A DNA stretch of 64,000 bases, taken from NCBI RefSeq assembly GCF_021347895.1, contig NC_067132.1:26381757-26445756 (forward strand). The letters are read 5' to 3'. The notes under the pieces were generated by a model. That model made no database searches, was not told where the DNA came from, and saw nothing but the letters and a program-made list of their open reading frames with translations. A program made the translations under genes and the position numbers. Shown piece by piece: positions 47,501 through 59,104 of this stretch; the first letter of the stretch is position 1; each line of letters opens with the position of its first letter. This DNA comes from Acanthochromis polyacanthus. Lineage: Eukaryota; Chordata; Actinopteri; Pomacentridae.

Positions 47501-49276
47501 TTTGTTTTGTTTTTTTAAATTAGGCACATTTCTTCACATAAAAATTAGCCCAAGTCAAACAGTTTACTTGAATCAGATTTGGATAAAAACTACAAACTCG
47601 TTGCTGCTCTGAACATAAAAATTTGCTAAAAACAAAATTACTTGCTCTAATCAGATTCATTACACTGTTCCTTAGCACCTAAATATTTGCCAAAAATTAA
47701 GTGTCTGCTTGACCCAAATTCAGTATAAAACTACTAATTCTGCACCTAAGAAATAGCTAAATAATAATAATAATAATAATAATTTCCTCTCTCCAAATGT
47801 ACAAAAGCAAAAATTCTGAGCTCTCCTGTGCTTAAAAATTTGCTAAAAAATGAAGAATGTGCTCAGACCAGATCTAGTAAAAAAATAAAACACATCTGCA
47901 CGCTTCAGTCCTTAAGAATTTGGCAAAAATGAACCATTTTTCCAATCAGATTTGGTAAAAAAAAAAAAAAAAAAGTAAAAAAAAAGTAAATAAACCTAAA
48001 TAATGTTATTTATGAAGAAGAAAATTGACAAAAGTGAACTTTTTTGTGTGTTTCTGCTGCGTTCAGAGTCTGAAGCCGACACTCACGCCCGCTGCCGAGG
48101 GCCCAGCCTCCACCGTGGAAGTAGATGACGCCTCTCTTGGGCGTCGACCCTCCGTTGGGCTGAAACACCCGGGTAGGGACTCCGCCCAGCGACCGGTCGG
48201 TCACGTTGACGGCGGCTGACGACCGAGCCTCGACCACCTCCACCCAGGACACCACCCGGTTCAGCAGGTGGACCCGGTGGCAGACGCCCAGAGCGTGAGC
48301 CACGTCGCTCTGGAGGAAAAAACACACCGCATGTTTGTTTATGTGGAGAACAAAGAACAGCTTTGAATCCTTTTCATGTAAAAACTTGTTGCAGTAATGC
48401 TTAAGATTAGAAAAGAGGCTTAAAGGGAACACGTTACATGAGACCTGCAGCTCAACATGTGTGAATTCATCGCACAGGAACAGGTCAAAGGCTTCACATG
48501 TTGCTGCAGGTGGAGGGTTTCACACCTAGAAATATAATAATTCACTGTACTGTACAGTACTAAACTATACTACATACCAGTCTAAAGCCTGCTATATTAT
48601 GATATAATTCACTGTACTATATAGTACAATACTATTTCTCTATAACCACACAAGAGTACCATCAAAAAGAATACTGCATACAATACTTAATAAAGTATAT
48701 GTATATAATTTAATATATAGTAGTAGATGATAGATAAGTTAGTGTTCAAACAACAGTAGCTTCAGTTTAGTATATAGTAGAATACAGTAAAATAAAGTTG
48801 CATAATGAAGTCTATTGTGGTATAGTAGGATATAGTACAGTTTGCAGTACTTCAGTGTACGCTGTCCTTTAACCTGTTCTGTTTAAATCCACTGTCAGCT
48901 GCTAGATTATTATTATTTATTCTGAATTATCTCTAAAACAGTCTGTTATGTCCTCTGCTCTGACTAAACACCTGACTGTCACCTGTTCTCAGCTCTGTTT
49001 TCTTCTTCCTCCACATCAACCTGTCTCTGCCTTATTTTCTGCCTAATTCAGGTGTTTTTCCTCCGCATCAACCTGTCTCTGCCTTATTTTCTGCCTCATT
49101 CAGGTGTTTTTCCTCCGCATCAACCTGTCGCTGCGTCTCACCGCCTGCATGAAGCTCCTGAACAGCGCGTCCAGCAGCATCAGCTTCCACGGTTCGCTCA
49201 CTCCACTGGGCAGCGGCAGGTAGACGTAGTAGGCGGCCGCCGACAGCAGCACGGCTCCGGCCACACGGAGCCTCAT
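44539..49276 (-). CDS. nceh1: Neutral cholesterol ester hydrolase 1
   Basis: Microsomal serine hydrolase of the arylacetamide-deacetylase/hormone-sensitive-lipase family. It removes acyl or acetyl groups from cholesteryl esters and ether lipids. Five coding exons on the minus strand: 49142-49276, 48087-48309, 46988-47057, 46221-46392 and 44539-45159. All are GT-AG, with phases 0, 1, 2 and 0. The product is 406 aa; human is 408. Residues 1 to about 20 form an N-terminal membrane anchor ([20 protein letters not shown]), followed by the family motif [12 protein letters not shown]. The oxyanion-hole motif HGGGW is at 110-114. The nucleophile is S188 in GDSAGG, with D346 in DVLRDDG and H376 in DGFHGC completing the triad. 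The protein ends in WLDQNL, as in mammals. It is complete. Fish can carry two nceh1 genes, so a/b assignment is open. It neighbours tnfsf10, as in human 3q26. Confidence 0.96.
45160..46220 (-). other. nceh1 intron 4 with degenerate tandem repeats
   Basis: From about 45415 to 45860 the intron holds diverged units of roughly 70 bp (TGCACTTAAAAATT-CC...TTTGCTC-AACCAGATTC-GTAAAAAATTA). The same family occurs in intron 2 (47560-48000). Confidence 0.6.
46393..46987 (-). other. nceh1 intron 3
   Basis: AT-rich, 595 bp, GT-AG. Nothing else seen. Confidence 0.7.
47132..47495. mobile_element. Dispersed fish repeat (Tc1/mariner-like debris)
   Basis: The words ACTATCGTTCAAAAGTGTGG, GGGGTCACCCAGACAATT and AACACAGGAGTGATGGTTGC belong to a very common non-coding fish repeat. 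It lies in nceh1 intron 2. Family assignment is from recognition, not a search. Confidence 0.55.
48310..49141 (-). other. nceh1 intron 1, including a 52-bp tandem repeat
   Basis: An AT-rich repeat family with TACTATA-type words lies at 48540-48860. A 52-bp unit (CATCAACCTGTCTCTGCC...CAGGTGTTTTTCCTCC) starts at 49014, 49066 and 49118. Its last copy ends right at the exon 1 donor. Confidence 0.7.
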
Positions 49277-49279
49277 CGC

Positions 49280-52200
49280 GGCGGTGTGTACTACCTGCCC
49301 GGAGACCTGGCGTTACTCATGAGCAGCCTACACCCTCCAACCGGTCCCGGCGGTCGGTCGGTCGCTCTTCATATCTATGGGTCGCTCGGTCGACAAAACA
49401 CGGAGGAATGACCCCAATTTCAAAATAAAAGCTCAAGGTCCTGTTTGTACCGACGCCAGAAGCGACGCAAATCTTATTTTGAAAATTCTTTTGGAGGATG
49501 TAGTTTAAGAATTGCGTAATGCCGGTGCTCATGGGAAATGTAGTAGCTTCACATTGTAGAACAAATCCTGGCTACTTTTCAGATATTTTTAGGGAGAAAA
49601 TATTTTTTATAGAAAATACAAAAATATGATTCATTAAGATCATTTTAAACACATTTTTCCCTCTGATTAATTAATATTGTCCACCTAAACTTTATTATAT
49701 TAATCTATACTACATAGTAAGCTAAAGTCTACTCTACTATGATATAATTTAACTACACTACACGGTGCAATACTATCCTGAAGTTCACTATGCAATACTA
49801 TTCTTTATTGTATATCACACTAGAGTAGCAACACATTAAATACCGCATGCAATACTTTACTATGCTACATAACACTATACTTTAAAGTTCACTAAAGTAG
49901 TACTTTTGTGTAAGAAAATACTTCTTGCTTTACTATAACTATAATATAACATACTACTGTACTAAAAGCCAATATACAATACTGTAGTAAATATTATTAT
50001 ACAAAGCTATATTATAAACTAAAATTAAAACTTACTATACTCTGATGTAATTCAGTGTACTATATGGTAGAATACTATCCTGAAGTACTCTATGCAGTAC
50101 TATTCTTTATTCTATACTGCAGTATGTGATACCATACAAAAGTGGCAGCCCTCTGAATACTGTATACAATACTTTACCATACCATTCTATATAATACTAT
50201 TTATTAAAGTACACTAAAGCCTTCTGTACAGGATCAAGTATTATAGACCATATAAGAATACTTTTTACTGTACTATAACCTACTATCATGTATCAGCGGT
50301 GTACTATATTTGACTATATCTGACTTTAGAATATATTAATGCACTTTAATGAAATATGCTGCAAGTGCCTGAACACTCAGCTACCTGCCCCACATGCCAC
50401 ATCAGCAACCCCAGTGGATCAGTTTAGTAGCGTCAAGGATTTTTTTTTAACAGTGACGATCAAACTTTAGCTCAAGCTTAAAATGGGGAAGCTGCTACTG
50501 TTGGTACATTGTTTGCAAGATGGACGACATCAGTGAGTTGAGACCTCCAGCTGAATTTCCTCCAGGTACAGAAATCATTTAAAACATTTTTTACAATATG
50601 TTATAATCGATTCCAACGGAGCACTGTGAAGGCTAAGTATCTAAACTCTACCGTAAGAGGATCCAACTTTTCAGATTCTTGATTTTTCTTTTTCTCTTTT
50701 AGGCACTGCAACACTCCACCTACTGCACCATCGTATTGACCCGTCAAATTAAAATATGACTCATTCTGTAATTTTGACCTGTGTTTGGTGTTGTTTTTTT
50801 CTGGAAACAAGCTGTTTTTAAAGCAGTGAACTAGAAGAGTTCTAGCTAATCTCGAAGATGCAGCTCAGGTTTGAGCCTTTTAAAGCTAAAACATGAGGTT
50901 TGGTGCAGCTAATGTTTCCTTTTGCTGGTCAATTAAATCTGAATTCCAGTCTTCGGCCTGTGCAGTAAAGCTACTCCACACCCTGCCAACACCTCAGTGC
51001 TTTTTACTGAATTTAAACTTACAATTTACAAAACTTATAGATGTGCAAGGAGTGACAGGAAACCAAAACAGCTTCTGTATTCTTAAGTAATCTTTGACAA
51101 AGGTTGCTAGCATGACTGTTAAGTGCAAAAAAAACAGGTTTTACAGCATTTCTGCTGACCACACCTTAACAGTCCACTTGTAAAGTCGATTTCTATTTTT
51201 TTGCATGAATAATGGCATGATTGCTTCGAACAGAACATGGTAATTTACTGGGAGAATACTGGACAAAAGTATGTACTGTGAAGAAACATAGCAGCCATTT
51301 TATGATTTCTTTATGTAGGAGGTTTTCTTTTAGGCATACATGAAGTTCTTTGGGAAATTATTCACCTCACATGAGAATTCTTAAGTTGGTACCTTATGAA
51401 TGGAACTCCCGTTTATCATCTTGCACTGAACAAACATGACTACTCTGAACGGATGCAAACTTCACCACAGGAAACAACAATTACCTCCAAGCAGCCTTGG
51501 TTCTTTGGGTGACGGGTTGCAAAGATCTAGAAATCACAAAGCGATTGCTGTCTAACAATTCTTCTATGTTTGCACCCAGATTATGGAAAAAGATTCATTT
51601 TCTAAGCATGTTCTGTCAACACAGTTCCACCACCTTGTCTGACAATAGTACTCCCAAAGCAATCATGATTAGTTCAGCATACATATGCACAATGACGCTT
51701 TAAAAACTAATAAACATAAAAAGGAATATGGTGTCTTTTGCATGAAAGTTTAGGTACTTTTATTTTGCCCAGTGAACATGAACATTTAAAAAGTGTTTTA
51801 TGCATCTGCCAGCGCAATATTATGTCAAGTCCACTTCAAGAGATACCCAATACTCTCTGTGATGGACAACATATGTGCATATGTTGGTATGAGCAGTCAG
51901 ATACTGGGGAAAAAATCACTATTGAGCATCCCAAGTTTAAAGGAACTAGATTTATTTGTGCCACAATAGTAGAATGATAATGGAATGAAGCAGTGTGGAG
52001 GTGGCACAGTGAATGTAGACGTTATTTCCTCTCCACTTGATAGAGAACTATTGTGTGAGAATTTTTCCCTCTGTTGGACATACTTTCATTTGTGTGATAG
52101 AAGTTGGAATCAGTCTTGGCTGTTCCATGTGAAGAAGGTAAAATACAGTGAATAAATAGCTCCATTCCCATATCTTATGCTCTCTTTTTATTCAACATGG

Positions 52201-52450
52201 AGACATTTTTATTTCAGGAAGTCCTGAAAGACTACCTAGTTTTCCAATGTTTGTCTATTTATTAGTCTAAATTCTAAATCCTTCCTATACAACCCCAAAA
52301 ATTACCACTACTATAAAATATGACCAGCATCCAATTGGCAGTGATCGGTTCTGCTCATATCTGACTGATCGTGAATGAGTGGAAACAGCTGAAGTGATGA
52401 CTGTGTTTTATCTCAACTTCAGCTTTTGGTTTCTGCAGTGCTGCAGGATC
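49280..52450. other. Intergenic between nceh1 and the Pro-rich cluster
   Basis: The nceh1 promoter should lie in 49277-49420, which is GC-richer. From 49680 to 50300 there is an AT-rich repeat with about a 310-bp period (ATGATATAATT, CAATACTATCCTGAAGT), related to 48540-48860. The stretch 50400-52450 is unique-looking and holds no exon I can support. It has no visible counterpart upstream of copies 2 and 3. Confidence 0.45.
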
Positions 52451-52532
52451 TCTGACATCAGCTGATTAGCTACACCTGGCTTCAACTGCACACACCTGTG
52501 TCCATTTCATCAACAAGGTAGGAAGGGACCAC

Positions 52533-52539
52533 TTTAAAA
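52533..52539 (+). promoter_or_regulatory. TATA-like box of Pro-rich gene copy 1
   Basis: TTTAAAA in the conserved context GGGACCACTTTAAAAG, 101 bases before the end of the leader. The same box is at 56196-56202 and 62336-62342 in the other copies. The flanking 100 bases are nearly identical in all three. Confidence 0.55.
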
Positions 52540-52639
52540 GAAACCCAGAGGTGGTCAAGTGCATTACTGACTGGTTCAGTTCTCTGCTTTGGACAGCTGA
52601 CAGAGGTGGCTGAGTGTGCTGCTGACTGTGGCTGAAGGC

Positions 52640-53661
52640 ATGGAGTTTCTCTTCAGGTAACTTTTAAGCTTCTTTTTTGATTAAATAGTGTTAAAATGTA
52701 TTTTTAGACTATAATGTAAATTGGATGTTTTGTCTAGATGGTTGCTGTTGGCTTTGCTAGCTGTTGGAAGACATCATATAAATGGTAAGCATGCTTAAAG
52801 GAGGTTACTTTAGTGGTTCTTCATTGAATGCATTGACTAAAACATTGACTTGATAGCCTACAGTATTGGATTGGCTGAGGAACGTGAAGATAAGGAAGTG
52901 CCAGTTGAAGACTATCAATCACATTCAAGTAGTTTAAACACTGGAGACCAATCTTCACAGAACACTGGGCTACTTGGTGATGATCCAACCTCCAGAGACT
53001 ATGAGGCAAGTAGTTACAACACATCCCTGTTAATTACCAGCATGAAACTGAAACATTACCAAAAAAATCAGATATCCAGTATTCATCCATTTATCTTCCA
53101 CAGGTGGCAGACTATGAATCTCCTGAACTGCAGCCACGAGGATACCACCTACCAACCTCAACCAAGCCAACACCAAAACCGTCGGTAACCCACAAGCCCT
53201 CAAAGCCGACCTGTCCACGCAAGAAGCCCACAAGGCCACATAAGCCAACTGCAAGTCCACCGAAACCATCTGCAAGGTCGCGCTGCCCACCCAAGCAGCC
53301 CTCAAGGCCACCCTGCCCATATAAGCAGCCCGACTGCCCGCCCCAAGGGCACCTGAAGCCACTCTACCCATATAAGCATCACCCAAAACCACCCTGCCCA
53401 TACCAGCAGACCCAGGGACCTCAGCATCCTCAGTTGCCCAAGCAGCCCCAGGGACATCAGTGGCCCCGGGTGCCTCCTCAATTGCACCCAGTGCCACATC
53501 TCCCTCAGAAGCCTAAACTGCCACATCTACCCCAGGTTGTTGGCCACCGGCCTCAGGTGCAGAAGTACCAGGTCCCATGGCATGGCTACCGCTACAAGTT
53601 TCCACGGCCACATTACCCGGTTGTGCATCCAGGATACCTGGCCAAGAAACGCTACGGTTGA
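52640..53661 (+). CDS. Novel secreted Pro-rich protein, copy 1
   Basis: I do not recognise this family. Coding exons are 52640-52656, 52738-52784, 52857-53005 and 53104-53661 (phases 2, 1, 0), giving 256 aa. Introns 1 and 2 are GT-AG. Intron 3 starts GCAAGT after GAG, the consensus of a GC-AG intron, and ends in CCACAG. A signal peptide, MEFLFRWLLLALLAVGR, spans exons 1-2. Exon 3 encodes an acidic Ser/Asn-rich stretch (EEREDKEVPVEDYQSHSSS, then TSRDYE). Exon 4 encodes a basic Pro/Lys/His/Gln/Tyr-rich tail. It has five cysteines, mostly in CP contexts (PPCPYKQPDCPPQG), and ends in an aromatic-basic terminus (YRYKFPRPHYPVV, GYLAKKRYG). The 3' UTR is spliced: donor at 53700, terminal exon from 53883, ATTAAA at 53927. 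The mixed phases argue against SCPP genes, which use phase-0 introns. A matrix, mucus or egg-coat role is conjecture only. Confidence 0.8.
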
Positions 53662-53926
53662 GCCACAGAACAGTGAACTGCTGCTCAGGCTTAAAGTAGG
53701 TAAGCTGTGATCAGTTGCATCTTAAGAGGAAGGTCAAAGTATTAACTTTGACTTTCTCCCAGGCATGGCATCACCATTTCTGTAATAATGCCACATGAGC
53801 AGTGGACTTGGCATTTTGAGTTCTAAAAGCTAATGAAAGTGTTCAAATTTAATTTTAATCCATGTTTTTTTGTGTGTTTTAGGCAATGCTGAAGTTCCTA
53901 AACCTACCAAACCACTATACTTTCTA

Positions 53927-53932
53927 ATTAAA
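53927..53932 (+). terminator. Poly(A) signal ATTAAA, copy 1
   Basis: The common variant signal ATTAAA in the terminal non-coding exon. It is conserved at 57581-57586 in copy 2 and 63707-63712 in copy 3. Confidence 0.55.
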
Positions 53933-54773
53933 ATACTTAAGCCTTAACTGGAATTGTCTCACCTTTTCTTGAGCATTGTTGAGGTGTGTGTGTATTACTT
54001 GAAAGGGACCATTTCAATCTACTGTTGAAATCAATTTCTCGTCTGAGTTTAGGTAGAACTCAGGATCCTGATTATCAAGTTTGCACTGCATAAACTATAA
54101 ACATGCCTTTTGGTTGCACAGCAGTTCAAGATTTAGTCTCAAGGTTGGTACACTTTGTGAAAACACCCCAGTGGTTGAATTTGGACTGACAGTATGAGAT
54201 TAAACCTGCAGGCAGTGACTTGAAACCTGATTACAAAATGGCTTCAGTTCTTGAACTTTAACAGTTGCTGGCATGGGCAGTGTGTTGAAGGTTCTACAGC
54301 ATTGGTACATGTGTCCAAAACTTTCAACTGCAGAAGAATTAAAATTGCACAAATTGATTTGGTGCTGTCGAGGATAAAGACTAACCTTATTTGCTCATTA
54401 GCTGCAACAAGTACAGCGACTCCTGGAGTCACAATGGAACAAAACCTACTATACACATACCCACACTTTCTCTAGGATGTTATTTGGGCAGAAGGTTCAA
54501 ATGATTCTTAAATCCTTTGGTCAAAATATAGTTGTACTTCAACTGGCATCACTCTCCTTGCAAGAACTTCACATTTGTTTTGTCTTGCCACCTGACAAGA
54601 TTGTTGCTACTTTAATGTGCTACACAAAAACTTGTCTTGCACTACTTCCCAGTGTCAAATCTAATTGCCAAGTTTGAATATTAGCATGCACATTGCTATA
54701 GTAAGCTAATGGTTCATTGAAGTTAGCTCCCTGTGGAAAAAAGCCCTCCTGCATAATGGGTCAGAAGTGCCTA

Positions 54774-55006
54774 AATGGTTGTATTTATATAGTGCTTTTA
54801 TCCAAAGTGCTTTACATGATACATCACATTCACACACTGATTGTGGGAGCTGCCATGCAAGGTGCTAACCACGACCCATCAGGAGCAATTAGGGGTTAGG
54901 TGTCTTGCTCGGGGACACCTCAACATGAGCACGACAGGCCAGGGGATCAAACCGCAACCCTCTGGTTGCGAGATGGCCACTCTACCCACTGAGCTATGCC
55001 ACCCCT
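54774..55006 (-). mobile_element. tRNA-derived SINE
   Basis: Read on the minus strand, the head GGGGTGGCATAGCTCAGTGG is a tRNA-like A-box region, and GGTTTGATCCCC resembles a B box. The body (GCACCTTGCATGGCAGCTCC) and tail (AAGCACTATATAAATACAAC) are typical of a fish SINE family. The matching position after copy 2 lacks it, so insertion post-dates the gene duplication. Confidence 0.75.
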
Positions 55007-55038
55007 GTAGTGTGAAACGTACAGGCCATTGTTTAGCG

Positions 55039-55249
55039 CAGGGATGTCAAACTCAGTTCCTGGAGGGCCACTATCCTGCATGTTTTAGATGTTTCCCTCT
55101 TCCAACACACCTGATTCAAATGATCAGCTTATCAAGCTCAGCAGAAGCCTGATAATGAGCCCGATCATTTGAATCAGGTGTGTTGGAAGAGGGAAACATC
55201 TAAAACATGCAGGATAGTGGCCCTCCAGGAACTGAGTTTGACACCCCTG
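55039..55249. mobile_element. Foldback hAT MITE, 211 bp
   Basis: A nearly perfect palindrome. The left end CAGGGATGTCAAACTCAGTT is mirrored by AACTGAGTTTGACACCCCTG. The arms are about 90 bp, with a short spacer near 55136-55150. The flanks GTTTAGCG and GTTTAGCC are a 7-of-8-base target duplication. It is absent from the same place after copy 2. Confidence 0.85.
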
Positions 55250-55600
55250 GTTTAGCCACTGCCCCAAAACTGAAGTATTTACCAAGGATTCAAGCACAGG
55301 GTTGATAAGGGCCTTTTTTTTTTTCACTGACTGGTATTGGCACTATCCTAAGCCCAGTCCATTTTTTGTCTGCTGCAAAAGCTACTGGAATTTAGAGATG
55401 CTGTCCTTGTAGACCCCAGTAAGTCTCAAACACAGGATCTCTGGCCATGTGTTAACCCCCACAGCACTATGTGCTTATTGCCAACGTAACAGGCTGTAGT
55501 CCAAGTGACCGCTTCCTCTGGTTGCTACAGTATTAAGCTACAGATGAGGAAGATAAGCAACGAGAAACTGCATCTTATCTACAATACCTGAAGTATGTAT

Positions 55601-56195
55601 GATTCAAGAGCATGATGTCGAATTGGCAGATGCTAAATATTAAACAGCTTCTCCTTCTCCAACCTTGTCTCTCTAACGACTTGCAACAGCCATTTTATAT
55701 ATTTTACACTGCTAGCCTGGGCTAACAATTGTGGCTGGATTGTGTTTTGCTTGATGTGTTCACAGCCTATCTGGTTGTAAAAGTGAATATGAAAGGAGGT
55801 CTGAGATGCCGGTGCTGCAGCGACATCCACTGGAGTAGAATGTTGTCATGTGGAGCCTTCAACTCAAATGTCATGAAATTGAAATAATCATGGGTTACCA
55901 AGTGTCCTGTTTTTAATCATCTGTTATCATTTTCATGCACTGTCATGGGCTGACTGAGACAACCAGGAGAAACCAAACTCCTTAGTAGAGCAGAGTGACC
56001 AGAATGTACCATGTTGTCCAAAGCGGAGGGGTGATTTCACTAGTACTGCAGAAATGTTGTTTTAGCTGCCCAGTAAAAAGCCAAAAATCATATTTGTGTG
56101 TCACCTGTGAGCCGCTGCAGTCAGATAATTAGCTACACCTGCCTTCAACTGCGCACACCTGTGTCCATTTCATCGACAAGGTAGGAAGGGACCAC
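55601..56195 (+). other. Upstream flank of copy 2
   Basis: Nearly identical to 61737-62335 upstream of copy 3, both starting at TTCAAGAGCATGATGTC. It is not recognisable upstream of copy 1 beyond about 52455, which places the left boundary of the duplicated unit. Confidence 0.7.
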
Positions 56196-56202
56196 TTTAA
56201 AA
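56196..56202 (+). promoter_or_regulatory. TATA-like box of Pro-rich gene copy 2
   Basis: TTTAAAA in the same context as in copies 1 and 3, about 100 bases before the ATG. Confidence 0.55.
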
Positions 56203-56302
56203 GACACCCAGAGGTGCTCAAGTGCTTTACTGACTGGTTCAGTTCTCTGCTTTGGACAGCTGACAGAGGTGGTTGAGTGTGCTGCTGACTGTGGCTGAAG
56301 GC

Positions 56303-57318
56303 ATGGAGTTTCTCTTCAGGTAACTTTTAAGCTTCTTTTTTGATTAAATAGTGTTAAAATGTATTTTTAGACCATAATGTAAATTGGATGTTTTGTCTAG
56401 ATGGTTGCTGTTGGCTTTGCTAGCTGTTGGGAGACATCATATAAATGGTAAGCATGCTTAAAGGAGGTTACTTCAGTGGTTCTTAGTTGAATGCATTGAC
56501 TAAAACATTGACTTAATAGCCTACAGTACTGGATTGGCTGAGGAACGTGAAGATAAGGAAGTGCCAGTTGAAGACTATCAATCACATTCAAGTAGTTTAA
56601 ACACTGGAGACCAATCTTCACAGAACACTGGGCTACTTGGTGATGATCCAACCTCCAGAGACTATGAGGCAAGTAGTTACAACACATCCCTGTTAATTAC
56701 CAGCATGAAACTGAAACATTACAAAAAAAAATCAGGTCTGTATCAGCTATCTGGTATTCATCCATTTGTTTACCACAGGTGGCAGACTATGAATCTCCTG
56801 AACTGCAGCCACGAGGATACCACCTACCAACCTCAACCAAGCCAAAACCGTGGGAAACCCACAAGCCCTCAAAGCCGACCTGCCCACACAAGAAGCCCAC
56901 AAGGCCACATAAGCCAACTGCAAGTCCATCGAAGCCATCTGCAAGGCCACCATGCCCACCCAAGCAGCCCTCAAGTCCACCCTGCCCATATAAGCAGCCC
57001 GACTGCCCGCCCCAGGGGCACCTGAAGCCACCCTACCCATATAAGCATCACCCAAAACCACCCTGCCCATACCAGCAGACCCAGAGACCTCAGCATCCTC
57101 AGTCGCCCAAACAACCCCACCAGCCCCAGGGACATCAGTGGCCCCAAGTGCCACATTTCCCTCAGAAGCCTAAACTGCCACATCTACCCCAGGTTGTTGG
57201 CCACCGGCCCCAGGTGCAGAAGTACCGGGTCCCATGGCATGGCTACCGCTACAAGTTTCCGCGGCCGCATTACCCGGTTGTGCATCCAGGTTACCTGGCC
57301 AAGAAACGCTACGGTTAA
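56303..57318 (+). CDS. Novel secreted Pro-rich protein, copy 2
   Basis: Second member of the tandem family. Exons are 56303-56319, 56401-56447, 56520-56668 and 56779-57318, with the same phases 2, 1 and 0 and the same GC-AG third intron (GAG|GCAAGT). The product is 250 aa. The signal peptide is the same as in copy 1. Exon 3 differs by only one residue (AYSTG for AYSIG). Exon 4 differs from copy 1 by in-frame gains and losses. It reads KPKPWETHKPSKP where copy 1 reads TPKPSVTHKPSKP with an added unit. It has an extra Pro-His-Gln stretch (KQPHQPQGHQWPQ) and lacks the RVPPQLHPV block. All five cysteines and the KKRYG end are kept. The 3' UTR intron ends at 57536 and ATTAAA is at 57581. Intact, so probably expressed. 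Function unknown. Confidence 0.8.
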
Positions 57319-58869
57319 TCCACAGAACAGTGAACTGCTGCTCAGGCTTCAAGTAGGTAAGCTGTGATCAGTTGCATGTTAAGAGGAAAGTCAAAGTATT
57401 AACTTTGACTTTCTCCCAGGCATGGCATCACCATTTCTGTAATAATTCCACATGAGCAGTGGACTTGGCGTTTTGAGTTCTAAAAGCTAATGAAAGTGTT
57501 CAAATTTAATTTTAATCCATGTTTTTTCTGTTTTAGGCAATGCTGAAGTTCCTAAACCTACCAAACCACTATACTTTCTAATTAAAATACTTAAGCCTTA
57601 ACTGGAATTGTCTCACCTTTTCTTGAGCATTGTTGAGGTGTGTGTATAACTTGAAAGGGACCATTTCAATCTACTGTTCACTGTTGAAATCAATTTCTCG
57701 TCTGAGTTTAGGTAGAACTCAGATACTTGATTATCAGGTTTGCACTGCATAAACTATAAACATGCCTTTTGGTTGCACAGCAGTTCAAGATTTAGTCTCA
57801 AGGTTGGTACACTTTGTGAAAACACCCCAGTGGTTGAATTTGGACTGACAGTATGAGACTAAACCTGCAGGCAGTGATTTGAAACCTGATTCCAAAATGG
57901 CCTCGGTTCTCACTTCAACGGTTGCTAGCATGGGCAGTGTGTTGAAGGTTCTACAGCGTTGGTACGTGTCCTAAACTTTCAACTGCAGAAGAATTAAAAT
58001 TGCACAAATTGATTTGGTGCTGTCGAGGATAAAGACTAACCTTATTTGCTCATTAGCTGCAACAAGTACAGCGACTCTTCCTGGAGTCACAATGGAACAA
58101 ACCTACTATACACATACCCACACTTTTTCTAGGATATGTTATTTGGGCAGAAGGTTCAAAGGATTTAAGAATCATTTGGTCAAAATATAGTTGTACTTCA
58201 ACTGGCATCACTCTCCTTGCAAGAACTTCACATTTGTTTTGTCTTGCCACCTGACAAGATTGTTGCTACTTTAATGTGCTACACAAAAACTTGTCTTGCA
58301 CTACTTCCCAGTGTCAAATCTAATTGCCAAGCTTGAATATTAGCATGCACATTGCTATAGTAAGCTAATGGTTCATTGAAGTTAGCTCCCTGTGAAACTA
58401 GCCCTCCAGCCTAACAGGTCAGAAGTGCCTACCCACAATAGTGTGAAAGTACAGGCCATTGTTCAGCCATTGCCCCAAAACTGAAGCATTTACAAAGGAT
58501 TCAAGCACTCTATAAATGTCCCAGTCCAATCTCAAAGATCAGGGTTGATAAGGGCCTTTTTTTTTTTTTTTTTCCCCCCCCACTGACTATTTCCACTATG
58601 CTGAGCCCAGTCCATTTTTTAAAAAAATGTCTGCTGCAAAAGCTACTGGAATTTAGAGATGCTGTCGTTGTAGACCCCAGTAAGTCTCAAACACAGGATC
58701 TCTGACCACGTGTTAAACCCCCATAGCGCTATGTGCTTATTGCCAACGTAACAGCCTGTAGTCCAAGTGACCGCTTCCTCTGGTTGCTACAGTATTAAGC
58801 TACGGATGAGTAAGATGAGCAACTAGAAACTGCATCTAATCTACAATACCTGAAGTATGTATTCAAGAG
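57319..58869 (+). other. 3' UTR and downstream flank of copy 2
   Basis: Collinear with the flank of copy 1 but without its SINE and MITE. It has an extra short segment (CTCTATAAATGTCCCAGTCC, about 58508) not present after copy 1. A T/C homopolymer run lies at 58557-58580. It is interrupted at 58870 by a hAT element. Confidence 0.7.
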
Positions 58870-59104
58870 CAGTGGCGGCTGGTGAATTTTCCTCTTGGGG
58901 TGGCGCACTTAATTTACCGAACCAAATAGTCGGCAACACCGGAATACAAGAATTGATGTAAATTATGTTCACAGCCATTTGATGTGCTATTACTATGCAC
59001 CACTACGAGGGTACACCTAAGCACTACTGCTGAGTCAAATAGACAATTAAATGCACGTAAATGTTACCAGCTAGTGAATTTGAATTTATCTCCCCAGTGT
59101 TTGA

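Larger units (their letters stand above)
53662..55600 (+). other. 3' UTR and downstream flank of copy 1
   Basis: Homologous to the flank after copy 2 (57319-58860), except for two insertions found only here: a SINE (about 54774-55006) and a foldback MITE (55039-55249). The 3' UTR intron runs from 53700 to 53882. No other gene is seen. Confidence 0.7.

Noticed and set aside
50520..50565. Possible first exon MDDISELRPPAEFPP with a GTACAG donor
   Set aside because: Too short, no recognisable downstream exon, and no homology I can name.
53030..53497. Long minus-strand ORFs rich in Gly/Ala/Trp opposite exon 4 of the Pro-rich genes
   Set aside because: Reverse translations of CCN-rich Pro codons; they recur in all copies only because the sense strand does.
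54925..55006. tRNA-like sequence on the minus strand
   Set aside because: It is the head of a SINE; the cloverleaf is incomplete and the element has a SINE body and tail.
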